From the NCBI GenBank assembly GCA_024509875.1, contig JAMPIV010012262.1, forward strand, positions 124,001-188,000: a DNA stretch of 64,000 nt, written 5' to 3'. The position numbers and the translations under genes were made by a program. This DNA comes from Oreohelix idahoensis. Lineage: Eukaryota > Mollusca > Gastropoda > Stylommatophora > Oreohelicidae. The notes below the pieces were generated by a model, which saw nothing but the letters and a program-made list of their open reading frames with translations, was not told the DNA's origin and ran no database searches. Numbering within the stretch: the stretch's first letter is position 1; each line of letters begins with the position of its first letter. Positions 23,391 through 33,300 of the stretch are shown here, one piece after another.

Positions 23391-24180
23391 GCGTTTTGAC
23401 TGACAAAGCAATCAGTGACCATCACGCCTGGTGGCATCCTGTAGGGCAGCAACAAACTGTCTCCACTTTGCTCGGTCGGCAGCCATCCTTCCTGTGGTGC
23501 CCCAGCTCTGGTTCATGCTTTGTATCTCTGCTTCCACAGATCGCCACCAGCCAGCTTTTGGCCGGGCTCTCTTTTGCTTTCCTTCTGGAGTCTATAGCAT
23601 AGCAGTTCTAATGATGGTGTTGGGGTCTCTTCTGAGGATGTGACCAACCCAGTTCCAACGTCTACCCACTGTGATGGTTCACATGTCTTCTTGGTGGCTC
23701 AGAGTTAGCATTTCTTTGTTGGTGATGGTGTTCAACCAAATCATTCAAAGATTTTTCCTTAGGCAGGTTGTGTGTAAAGAGAATAGTTTGGACATTTCCT
23801 TTTCTGTTACTCTCCAGCATTCTACACCGTACAGAAGTACATACATTACGCATCTCTCATGTATTTTTAATTTAGTGTTTGTACTGTACTGGGAGGATTT
23901 CAAGATGTTGTTTAACATTCGCAAAGGCTATTTTGGCTTTATTCATTCAATCACTGATGCCTTTGCTTGTTCAACCATCTAGTGCTTCTATGTTTCCTTT
24001 GCTTGTTCAACCATCTGGTGCTTCTATGTTTCCTAAGAATGTAAATGTGTTTGTATTTTCCAGTTCTTGGTCCCTTCTTGTTATGGGCACAGGATTTCTT
24101 ACACTGAGTGTCAGGACTTATGTCTTCGTGAGGTTAATGTTTAGTCCCACCTGTTGGCTGTGTTTGTTCAGTCTGTGAAT
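23391..24180 (-). pseudogene. RTE-type LINE fragment, 3' part
   Basis: On the minus strand, scattered frames encode FTFLGNIEAPDG, then VGRRWNWVGHILRRDPN, TPEGKQKRARPKAGWWRSVE and WRQFVAALQDATRR, the C-terminal landmarks of an RTE-clade element. The fragment is frameshifted and 5'-truncated. It also has a local 30-bp duplication (TTTGCTTGTTCAACCATCTG, about 23960-24025). Confidence 0.75.
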
Positions 24181-24368
24181 AGTTATTTAATGGCTCTCAG
24201 TAAAATGAACCATCTAAAAATATAATCTTTTCAGCAAGTTAAAAATCTGGCAGACAGGCAGCATATGTCCTCCAGGAATGTGCACTGCATGAGGGAAGTA
24301 GGTAGGCAGTATTCCCTTCACTAGCCCCTTTGAAGGAAAAACTCTATAGTGATGAGAGAAACTTGAGA

Positions 24369-24720
24369 CAGACATTCAACTATATGAAACAAATAGATGT
24401 GGCAGACATCAAACTATATGAAACAAATAGATGTGACAGACATTCAACTATATGAAACAAATAGATGTGGCAGACATCCAACTATATGAAACAAATAGAT
24501 GTGACAGACATCCAACTATATGAAACAAATAGATGTGACAGACATCCAACTATATGAAACAAATAGATGTGACAGACATTCAACTATATGAAACAAATAG
24601 ATGTGACATACATCCAACTATATGAAACAAATAGATGTGACATACATCCAACTATATGAAACAAATAGATGTGACAGACATCCAACTATTTGAAACAAAT
24701 AGATGTGACAGACATCCAAG
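24369..24720. repeat. 34-bp minisatellite, left part
   Basis: About ten tandem units of GACAGACATCCAACTATATG plus AAACAAATAGATGT. The array is interrupted by the MITE at 24723-25095 and resumes at about 25110. Confidence 0.93.
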
Positions 24721-24722
24721 TA

Positions 24723-25095
24723 CCGTAAAATCTCGCGTATAATACGCACTCGTGTATAATACACATGCTTGATTTAGCTCAACATTTTCTGGTAAAATGG
24801 ACATTCGTGTATAATACGCACTTCACAACCAAGCTTAATATAAAAACAGATTGAAGACCAAGAGTGCGAAATGCTTTTTGCAACAATGTCTGACACCACA
24901 AGAAAACACATGGCACATTCAATTTCGCGCCATTTTCACTGTCAAATTGTGACAAAAACTTGACAGACTTTCCAATGTACGTTATTTTCAATATCGAAAA
25001 TGAAGCATTTTTTAGTACTCGCGTATAATACGCACCCGAGTTTTAGCGGGCAAAAATGAGTAAAAATTGTGCGTATTATACGCGAGATTTTACGG
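24723..25095. mobile_element. MITE with long terminal inverted repeats and TA duplication
   Basis: The 373-bp element starts CCGTAAAATCTCGCGTATAA and ends with its reverse complement, giving about 27 bp of inverted repeat. It is flanked by TA on both sides (24721-24722 and 25096-25097). Internal copies of CGTGTATAATACGCAC echo the ends. There is no coding capacity. The TA target and structure point to a Tc1/mariner/pogo-superfamily non-autonomous element. Confidence 0.85.
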
Positions 25096-25109
25096 TATAT
25101 AGAAGAAAA

Positions 25110-25285
25110 AGATGTGACAGACATTCAACTATATGAAACAAATAGATGTGACATACATTCAACTATATGAAACAAATAGATGTGACAGACATTCAACGAT
25201 ATGAAACAAATTGATGTGACAGACATTCAACTATATGAAACAAATAGATGTGACAGACACCCAACTATATGAAATAAATAGCTGT
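25110..25285. repeat. 34-bp minisatellite, right part
   Basis: Five further units of the 24369-24720 array, with more substitutions, ending where an RTE fragment begins. Confidence 0.9.
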
Positions 25286-25289
25286 GGTT

Positions 25290-25552
25290 ATATGAGAGCA
25301 AAAAGGATGTAGAATCGTACACATATCTTGGTAGTAATATAGACAAAGTTGGAGGGACAGACAATGATATCAAAATAAGAATACAAAAAGCAAGAGGAGC
25401 TTTCATTGCATTGGGAAACATATGGAGAACAGAAGAAATCAAGTCCAACACGAAAATAAGAATCTTCAACTCAAATGTCAAGTCAGTCCTATTGTACGGC
25501 TCTGAGACATTGAGAGCAACAAAAAACAACTACTAAAAAGCTACAGACTTTT
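25290..25552 (+). pseudogene. RTE LINE (family A) fragment, left part
   Basis: Encodes KDVESYTYLGSNIDKVGG, KARGAFIALGNIW and NSNVKSVLLYGSE, nearly identical to the C-terminal third of the intact element at 33.3-36.5 kb. It is interrupted by the SINE at 25564 and resumes at 25941. Confidence 0.9.
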
Positions 25553-25940
25553 ATAAACGGGTGGAGCCGCGCTAGCGTAGTGGTTACAACACCGCTCTGG
25601 CGACCGGGTGATTCAGGATCAAACCCGGGCGACGGCATTTGAGGATTTTTCGTCGACCGGGAATTGGACTGGATTAACTCGAGACCTGGCGAGGACATTT
25701 GAAGGAATGTTGTCGACCAGGGATTGGCGGCTCCTGAGCCGACCCAGCTGCAATGGGTACCTCCGAAACCGGAGAGTATTTGCCTGAATGGCGAGGGACA
25801 CCTGTCTCTGTACAAGTAAAAAGGGATACTCACGTAAAATCAATGTCAGATTAGACATAGTAATAACCTGAGATTTCGCCTCGAGTATTAGCGGGCGTAC
25901 GCAAAAAAAAAAAAAAAATAAAAAAAAAAATAAACGGGTG
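25553..25940 (+). mobile_element. tRNA-headed SINE with 11-bp target duplication
   Basis: The insert 25564-25929 is flanked by ATAAACGGGTG (25553-25563 and 25930-25940). It has a tRNA-like head (GCTAGCGTAGTGGTTACAAC as A box region, GGATCAAACCC as B box), a body and an A-rich tail. It split an RTE fragment, so it is the younger insertion. The same head type occurs at 42899-43175. Confidence 0.92.
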
Positions 25941-26315
25941 CTTGCGTAGAATAGAAGGACTGAAATGGTATGACAAAGTCACAAATGTGGAATTGATGAC
26001 AAGAACCAGACAAGTTGTCAGTGGAACAAGAGTTGAGAAGAAGACACTGGCGATGGATAGGACACACATTGAAACCTGTTGATAGCATTACAAGGCAGTC
26101 CTTGTTCTGGAATCCACAGGGAAAGAGAGGCAGAGGTAGACCACAAAACACATGGAGAAGAGAACTGGAAACAGAGGTGAAAATGATGAGGAAAACATGG
26201 AAAGAACTTGAGCGGATGGCACAGGACAGAAAGACGTGGCATGTGTTTGTTGAAGGCCTGTGCTTCTCGGAGAGCTAAAGGATATTGATTGATTGATTGA
26301 TTGATTGGTATGAGA
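25941..26315 (+). pseudogene. RTE LINE (family A) fragment, right part and 3' tail
   Basis: Continues the frame broken by the SINE (CLRRIEGLKWYDKVTNVELM) through RHWRWIGHTL, WNPQGKRGRGRPQNTWRREL and HVFVEGLCFSES, then a TTGA tetranucleotide tail (26284-26307). Confidence 0.9.
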
Positions 26316-26384
26316 GCGAGTGTCAAAGAAGAAGACCTGAGACTAACATTCCGTTATGGAAGAGAACAATATCCTGTATGATGC

Positions 26385-26640
26385 CTGGTAATTTTCACCA
26401 TCATTTCCTTTTTTCACCTCCTACAGCAGAAGTGTGGAGCCACCACTGTAGCTGGATCATTGCAGGAAACCTGCACCAAATTATTTATGTCCCCTTGCAG
26501 TGGTTGTTTCTTTAGTTCTTTGTTTTGTATGATGAGGTTGTCAGCCTCATTCACAACCTCATGTTAGTTGCCTCTCAAGACATGCCTCAGGGAGAAGTGG
26601 GCCTGTTCTTGTATTGTCTCATTTGAAACACCCCCCCCCC
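26385..26640 (+). repeat. Interspersed repeat, copy 1 of 5
   Basis: Shares GGAGCCACCACTGTAGCTGG, CCTGCACCAAA, ATGATGAGGTTG and GGGCCTGTTCTTG-type blocks with 28312-28565, 29893-30080, 41955-42115 (reverse) and 44625-44850 (reverse). It is a moderately diverged 200-260 bp family with no coding or tRNA-like head that I can see. It ends in a 14-base C run. Confidence 0.75.
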
Positions 26641-27089
26641 CCCAGGAGCTTAATGGGGTTGTGGTGAATTTATTGTTTGTATATTTATTATTCAGACTGC
26701 ACAGTTATTTTCATTAATATTACAGGTCTATATCCTTTTGTCCAATCACAGAGAACAGAAATATCCAAACGTTTTTTGGGGCTAATTTTGTATCACAATT
26801 TGGCAGATTTCTGACTGTTTTGGGCGATTTGGGGCTACTTTTTAAAATCACAATTTGAGTTTTCTGACTATTTTGGGCAACTCTATGCTATTTTTTAAAA
26901 TCACATTTTGGGCGATTTGGATTACTTTTCACGCGCAATTTGGTCTGCATCTGGAAACTGAAAAAATCTGGTTTCCGAAACAAAACTGTCACTGAAAATT
27001 TCAGATGAAAGGATACATACCTGTATGTGATATTTCCAGTATCTATTCCTGAGAATTTGGCACTGGATGATGCTTGCACACAGACCCAA

Positions 27090-27456
27090 TGAGAGAGGGA
27101 ACTAGCAGGTCCATTTGGCTTGGGCCTTGCCAGACAGGAGGCCTCACCTCAGCCAAGGATGCGTGATTAATGCACTTTTAACCCCTCTCCCCAAACAATG
27201 AGGGGGCCTCAAATGTGAAATGACCTGGGGGCCTCACCTGAGCTCTTGCAGTTCCAGCTTGCATGTAGACAAAGTCACAAGAGGTGACACATAAGTTGCT
27301 GTTGTGCATGAGGCTAGCAAAGCCCATCATGTAAAACTAGTCTGTTCAGGAACCACTACCACAAAGTACATTAAGTGCTCTGGCAAAGGCTTCTTGGGTC
27401 AACAGTGGGGTTTTTTTTTTAATTTTTATATAAACGTTTTTGGTGGAAAACATCCC

Positions 27457-27457
<1 letters not shown>
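27090..27457. other. Unassigned intron sequence
   Basis: I can assign no gene or repeat here. It leads into a long C tract. Confidence 0.3.

Positions 27458-27517
<60 letters not shown>
27458..27517. repeat. 60-base poly-C tract
   Basis: An uninterrupted run of C on the plus strand, about 100 bases upstream of GPCPD1-like exon d. Its length in the assembly is probably inexact. Confidence 0.97.
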
Positions 27518-27520
<3 letters not shown>

Positions 27521-27613
27521 CCTGACACAGTGGTGGTTCCTTGCTCGTGAAGAGCTTTAAAAGAATACGCAGGAATGATAACTGGTGTGCATGCAAACAA
27601 CTCTTTCTTTCAG

Positions 27614-27722
27614 GGTCAAGAAAATACTATCTCTGAAGGAGAATACACTAGCATCTTTCAAGGCTGCGGTGCTGCGAGATGTGCAGTTTATAGAGTTTGG
27701 TGTGCAGTTTAGTAAAGATAAA
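27614..27722 (+). CDS. GPCPD1-like: GPCPD1-like exon d (ENT and E-x-D region)
   Basis: Acceptor TTTCTTTCAG and donor AAA/GTGAGT. The exon starts with one base completing the Lys codon from exon c and encodes VKKILSLKENTLASFKAA, then VLRDVQFIEFGVQFSKDK. It aligns with GPCPD1 KVQENTIASLRNAASHGAAFVEFDVHLSKD. The ENT turn and the first metal ligand (Glu of E-F-D) are kept. The second ligand Asp is Gly (codon GGT), and the preceding Gly-Ala-Ala is Asp-Val-Gln. Confidence 0.9.
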
Positions 27723-28311
27723 GTGAGTGTTTCTTATATTTGTTCTTAGTTTACAAACCAGTGGCCCACCAAAACATGAAGGGAAATAATTACGTTGTGC
27801 TCTTTCTGCCGATGATGGCATAAATTCTCCTGTGGTATTTCATTCCATTCAGTTCCATTTCAGCTTCATTCGATCTTTGTAACCAAACTTATCATGACGT
27901 CTGATCAGTGGTTAATGCACCAAATGTCGCCCGTGCCTTCATTTTATCCAGCCCTCCAACAGTATATCAACATTTTGAATCGGAGATCCATTTCTTATAA
28001 CATCACAGCAACCTAAAGAATACAGTTAATTTTACATTGTTTTTTTAATTTTATCTTTAAAAATAAGAATTCCTGTTTTTTAATTTTATCTTTAAAAATA
28101 AGAACTCCATGCTTCTCACTAATTTCTCCTAAAATTTGACTGTAAAACAGATGTATTCTGATAATAAATAAATTTATGCAGATGTTTTTTTTCTGTTCTT
28201 ATAAATATTATTGATTGTGCCATATCCTCTTGGTCTGCAGATGTAAAATATTTTCTTTCCTGCTCATTTCTAAAACAGGTTTAGAGTGCTTGTCTTTTGA
28301 GCATTGGTTAA

Positions 28312-28565
28312 ATCTGTATCATCATCACCATTTTCTTTTACACTCCTTGCGGAGCATGGAGTCACCACTGTAGCTGGTCCCCTTGCAGGAAGCCTGCACC
28401 AAACATTCACATACTCTTGCAGCAGTGGTTTCTGTTGCTATTTGTTTTACATGATGAGGTTGCTAGTGACTTGCACAACAACATATTAATCTCCTTGTAT
28501 GACTTTCCTAAGGGTGCAGTGGGCTTATTCTTGCTTTTGTCTCATCAAAGACCTGCCCTTGGAAC
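28312..28565 (+). repeat. Interspersed repeat, copy 2 of 5
   Basis: Same family as 26385-26640 (GGAGTCACCACTGTAGCTGG, GGAAGCCTGCACCAAACATT, TGATGAGGTTGCTAG). Confidence 0.75.
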
Positions 28566-28639
28566 TACACGAGCAGTGTCTGTGTGTTGAACTAATTGTT
28601 TGAGTTGTTTTTTAATTGTTATATGATTTACAGCTGTCA

Positions 28640-29075
28640 TTCAGTTAAACTAACACTCCACAACAGCTTCAAAGAGGAATGGCTGAACCAGTGGGCAAAA
28701 GGTCTAGTGGATGTGCAATGTATAAAGAAATGACCCATCTCAACAAAAATGACAACATTAACAACCTGCGATGTATGTAGCAGAGCACAGTGTTCTAACT
28801 AACAGGGCGCACCAGACTCAACAAGCACTTAAACAAATTAAACTCCACACATGAGCGTAATTGCCACAGCTGGACTTATCCATATGAAACAGCTCAGCAT
28901 GTGCTGCTCACTTGCCCAGGACACTCCACAGAAAGAAGAAAGCTATTGCCGGGCTCCCAACAATCACAAACACTCTTTACAATACCACTCAACAACTACA
29001 GAAGATCTGCATATTCTTCAACTTGGCATTGGCTGTGAAAGAGCGATGAGCTAAGCATCCCAAGTTAAACAATAA
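28640..29075 (+). pseudogene. I/jockey-type LINE fragment, 3' end
   Basis: Degraded sequence of the RNase H tail of the LINE family seen at 37.24-38.2 kb: shared blocks TTCAAAGAGGAATGGCTGAA, CAACAAAAATGA, CATGTGCTGCTCACTTGCCC and CTTCAACTTGGCATTGGCTG. In one frame the block reads as a CxLxCPG-type motif. It has no open domain and is 5'-truncated. Confidence 0.7.
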
Positions 29076-29178
29076 AAGCAGTAGCTGTCATTTAAATTAT
29101 CCGTAACAGTTTATTTTATCAGTGTCTGTGTATTCCAAGCCATTGTGTTTATCTTAGAGCAGTGAATCCTTCTTTCAG

Positions 29179-29334
29179 GTGCCAGTAGTCTACCATGACT
29201 TCCACATCCTGGTTTCTTCCTTCAACAAGCTCTGCAAGGCCTCGGAAGTTTATGAAACTGGCGTCAATGATCTCAGAAAGACCAAACTGCAGTCTGCTGA
29301 ATTAAGCAAGCACTCAGAGATAGTCAGCTGCTCG
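29179..29334 (+). CDS. GPCPD1-like: GPCPD1-like exon e (second catalytic histidine retained)
   Basis: Acceptor CTTCTTTCAG and donor TCG/GTAAGT, 52 codons in phase 0. It encodes VPVVYHDFHILVSS, then KLCKASEVYETGVNDLRK and TKLQSAELSKHSEIVSCS. It aligns with VPVVYHDLTCCLTMKKK...IPVKELTFDQLQLLKLTHV of GPCPD1. The His of VVYHD, one of two catalytic histidines in the family, is the only catalytic His still present in this gene. An open reading frame that continues beyond the donor to 29667 is intron and LINE sequence. Confidence 0.92.
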
Positions 29335-29404
29335 GTAAGTACCTATGTCCCATCTTGTTACATACTTTTTTATCTACATTGCAGAAAAAAATTATTTACT
29401 GGTT

Positions 29405-29760
29405 TTCAGAGCGTATATACAACTGCTTGGACAGCGCAGATTACACTGGCTTGGCTGTATCCGCCACTTGGAAGATGGTCACATGTACCAAAGATATTCT
29501 CTACAGACATCTGGCAGATGGCAAAAAAAAGAGCTGGGCAACAGCTGAGGTTCAGAGATGTGTGCAAGAGAGACATGAAGGTGCTGGACATAAATCCAGC
29601 ATCCAGGGAGGATGAAGCTACCAGTCGCACCATGTGGCGATGCTCCCTACGGCACCTACTCAGATGAATGAAAAGAAGCTCTTACAATAAGCAGAAGAGA
29701 ACAGAACATGCCGAAAGGAACACTAGGCAACAACAAAACAAAGCTGAGGGCTATCACCTC
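29405..29760 (+). pseudogene. LINE fragment (family E), C-terminal end
   Basis: Frames encode LLGQRRLHWLGCIRHLEDGH, then YRHLADGKK and QLRFRDVCKRDMKVLDINPA, matching the better preserved minus-strand copy at 62952-63365. It is 5'-truncated and frameshifted, in the intron after exon e. Confidence 0.8.
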
Positions 29761-29892
29761 AGGGGTGCATCACTCCCATAGTTAGTTATAACTGAAGGCG
29801 ACAGCAGTTACATTGTAGAACAAAAAAAATGGTGAAATACACGTCAGAGTAAGAATTCAAATACTGTAAAAGAAAGAAAAGTAATAGGCACT

Positions 29893-30080
29893 ATCATCAT
29901 CATTATGCAGGAAGTATTCATATGCTCGTGCAGCTGTGGTTTCTGTAACAGTAAGTTTTAGATGATGAGATTGCCAGTCCCAAGCATAACCTCATATTAG
30001 TCACCACTTATGACATGATTGAGGGAACTGTAGACCTATTCTTTATTTGTCTCCTCAGAGATCTCCGGGGGAATGCCACG
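29893..30080 (+). repeat. Interspersed repeat, copy 3 of 5
   Basis: A shorter copy of the 26385-26640 family (CATATGCTCGTGCAGCTGTG, GATGATGAGATTGCCAG, TAGACCTATTCTT). Confidence 0.65.
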
Positions 30081-30359
30081 GGGCAGTAGGCACTGTGGGT
30101 AGTAGAGTCACAGCTAGTTCAATTTGAAGTTGTTTAGTCTATGTTCCATAATGGAATGGTTAATTAGTATATGTACATAATTTCATGGATTAGTTTAAGT
30201 CTGCATCCCATAGCCATAGATATGCATGGAGGCGTAACTGGAGTCGTTCTTATAGCCCACTTGCTAAACACAATGCTGTTATATACAGATGTGGAAGTAA
30301 ATCTATGTCTGAGAGACTAATTACACTATCATTGACTCTCGAAAATCATCCACACACTT

Positions 30360-30448
30360 CCAGGGAATCCCTCTGTGGTGAAACATGTTGAGAACCCAGC
30401 ATTGTACACTAAGCTTGGAGGAGTCACTTGAACCCCAGACATAACTCT
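30360..30448 (+). mobile_element. Fragment of I/jockey-type LINE 5' leader
   Basis: The stretch with CATGTTGAGAACCCAGCATT and CTAAGCTTGGAGGAGTCAC repeats the leader sequence at 31207-31300. It is either a leftover of another copy or a subrepeat of the leader. Confidence 0.6.
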
Positions 30449-31609
30449 GGCTTAGGGGTCAAGTCTGTATCACAGACAGGGGTATGATGCGTTGTGGGTA
30501 GTGGGGTTTCCTCCATATGGATCCCTCCCCTTGCTTCACCCTAGGCCTAGTGAACTATTTTTCATGAAAGGAGCGTCTTCTGTGGTGTCAGCCTCTTGGT
30601 CTAGCATAACCTCTCAAACCCAAAGATCATTGTGCATGGTGAAGAGCCACACCCTCTGCGAGGTGGCCCTGGTCACTGGGGTGTGAATCCCCAAGCTGAA
30701 CACAACGGATCTAGAGGAGCAAACCTCGATAATAAACCTGGTGCACTAACACCATACACACCCATCATTACTTGGAAGGGAGCCAGAGCTATACTGAACA
30801 GACTTGGGGGAATGGGAACTAGAAGGTGCTGCTCTCTGATGAATGGAACCCATCATAAAGGCACACATTCTCAGGACGTGACCATCCTTTCGCCTTGAAC
30901 TTTTGGTCACAGGGCTAGAGCCCAAGAGAACTTGGCATAACCAGCAGGCGTCTTGGTAGCGGGGATTGAGCAATGTAAACACTACCTTGGCTACATATCT
31001 CAGAGAGATACAGAAACACTCCTCTTACCCTCCCAAGTGCTAAAACAGTGCATATCTGGCTCCTTTCTGGGGTGTGCAGGAAACCCACAGGCACGCTAGG
31101 ATTACAGCCAAGGAGATGCGTAGGATTTCGCCCATGCTCTCAGGTAAATCCCAGGGTCAGTCTAGTAGCCTACCCAGGACCCTAAAGCTGCATCAAATTA
31201 GCCCAGCATCACAATCCCCTCTGTGGTACAGCATGTTGAGAACCCAGCATTGCACACTAAGCTTGGGGGAATCACATGAGCACCAGACTTAATACTGGCT
31301 CTTGTCTGGATGGCCGCATGCAAGAGAATTCTACAATGGAAAGATGGCAGTTGATGGGTACTGAGAAGTGGCTCTGTGCAGGACGTGAGGATTCCTTGGG
31401 AGGGCCCAGAACCAGAGCACAGCCTCCTGTAAGCTCTACATAATTGGAGAGCCCCTCTGAATGACAGGGAATGCACAGTATGCCACCCCACCTATTCCCA
31501 ACTGCTAACTTAAAAACAGATGTAGGGTCCTCTGGATGCATGCCAGGCCAGGATAAAATGCCTGGGAAAGAGACTGGAGCTCAGGACTCCCAACTCAAGA
31601 TGTTGCAGA

Positions 31610-31836
31610 ATGGCAGAAAAGCCGCAGGATAGACCAAGGTCTATTTTGAAGATAATGCCAAGCACAACCATATTTTCACCATACGAGCTCGGACGTCACC
31701 TCAGTAAACAAGGTCCGTGCAGAGCAGTGACACCCCAGGCTGCTTGCAAAAAGTCTACTACTGGGAACATAAACATATTACAAATCAACACTGCAGGCAT
31801 ACATAACAAGAAAGAAGAACTGCTCAAAACATTCAA
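31610..31836 (+). pseudogene. LINE copy 2: endonuclease start
   Basis: The frame contains NINILQINTAGIHNKKEELL, the usual start of the endonuclease domain in I/jockey-type LINEs, with the metal-binding Asn. It is cut by the palindromic insertion after LLKTF and resumes at 32327 with the duplicated LLKTF. Confidence 0.8.
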
Positions 31837-32326
31837 TGGATGGGTTTGAAAAAAAATCGAAAAAAGGTGATTCGTCTTACGAGGACAAAAGACAAAGAAA
31901 GTAGTCTACGTTACGGCCACAAGGCCTTCGTCAGGAAAAGAAAGAAAGTGAAGGCTAGATAGGAGACATAAAAACTTAAATGAATATAAAAATAAATATA
32001 AAAAAATAAATAAATAAAACCTAGGTACTTCCCTGAAGGCGAAGCATCCTATCACGCCTTTCAGCCAAGTGTGATAGGATGTTTCGCCTTCAGGGAATTA
32101 CCTAGGTTTTATTTATTTATTTTTATATTCATTTAAGTTCTTATGTCTCCTATCTAGCCTTCACTTTCTTTCTTTTCCTGACGAAGGCCTTGTGGCCGTA
32201 ACGTAGACTACTTTCTTTGTCTTTTGTCCTCGTAAGACAAATCACCTTTTTTCGATTTTTTTTCAAACCCATCCATTGTACTCCACGTCTTACCGCAGTT
32301 CCCCTCAACTTCCTCAAAACATTCAA
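31823..32326. mobile_element. Palindromic (fold-back) insertion with 14-bp target duplication
   Basis: The insert 31837-32312 is flanked by CTCAAAACATTCAA (31823-31836 and 32313-32326). Most of it, 31834-32278, is a near-perfect inverted repeat with arms of about 210 bases around a short centre near 32055-32075, plus a 34-base non-palindromic stretch at the right end. Each arm contains CTGACGAAGGCCTTGTGGCC then GTAAC, which resembles a hammerhead ribozyme core (see findings). The 14-bp duplication suggests target-primed insertion rather than cut-and-paste. A Penelope-like origin is possible but unproven. Confidence 0.75.
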
Positions 32327-33300
32327 GGACAACAGGATCCATATTGCAGTACTCCAGGAAATCATTCCACACAGAAAAACCTTTAACATCCCTGGATACA
32401 TCCAGCATTGCTGCACAGGCAAGAAATGCCAAGGACCAATCACATAAGAAATGACATTAAAGCAGATGTAAGAAACATCCCCAGCAGTGGTGACATAGAC
32501 ATGCAGCAAGTTCACTGCTGGTTCAGAGGAAACAAATACACCATCTATAATGTTTACTGCCACACCAACATCTGCTGGAAACATCAGTATCCAGTACACC
32601 ACATATCAGAGAACTATAATAGCTGGAGACTTCAACGCCCATTCACCATCATGGGGATATAAAACATACAACAAAAGAGGCAGGGAAGTAGAAGAAATCT
32701 GCAACACGTCCAACCTGATCCTACAACAGAACAAAAGGTCAGAACCCACTCTTTTGCACAGAGCTTCAGGCACGGCCAGCAGACCTGATCTTACCATGGT
32801 ATCTGCTCACATTGCAGACACTTGCACTTACACAGTCCTGGAAGATATTGGAAGTGACCACAGGCCAATACTAATTAGTATAGATAGACAGAATAAATCC
32901 AGACAAAAGAGAAAGAACTACTGAAATTACAAAAGGGCTATATGGACAACGTACGCAACACTTTCAGATAGCAGAATCAACAGCATTGACATATTAGATA
33001 CAATAGAGAATACATACAACAATATCACAAAGACTATACTTGAAATAGCGAACATAATACCATTTCTAGACTCCAGATCTAGAAAAGATTGTTAAAGAGC
33101 GCAGACAGGTCAGAAGATAGGTGGAAAAAGAACCAGTAGAGCTAACAAAATTATTTATAACAAACTCACAGCACAGGTAAGATATCACATTAAGAAAGCA
33201 AAGAAAGAAGCATGGACAAGAACATGTGAAAGCCTGGACTTAAAGAATGAAGGGCACAAAGCATGGAAGCCGCTGCACTGTCTTGATGGAAAAGGAAAGC
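32327..33300 (+). pseudogene. LINE copy 2: endonuclease and linker
   Basis: LLKTFKDNRIHIAVLQE (with the catalytic Glu), a frameshift, then IIAGDFNAHSPSWGY, RASGTASRPDLTM and IGSDHRPILISID cover the endonuclease. A degraded linker with lysine-rich stretches follows to 33300, where the RTE element is inserted. Confidence 0.85.

Noticed and set aside
29335..29667. Extension of GPCPD1-like exon e to a 162-codon frame
   Set aside because: The frame passes a strong GTAAGT donor and then runs into LINE sequence; homology stops exactly at the donor.
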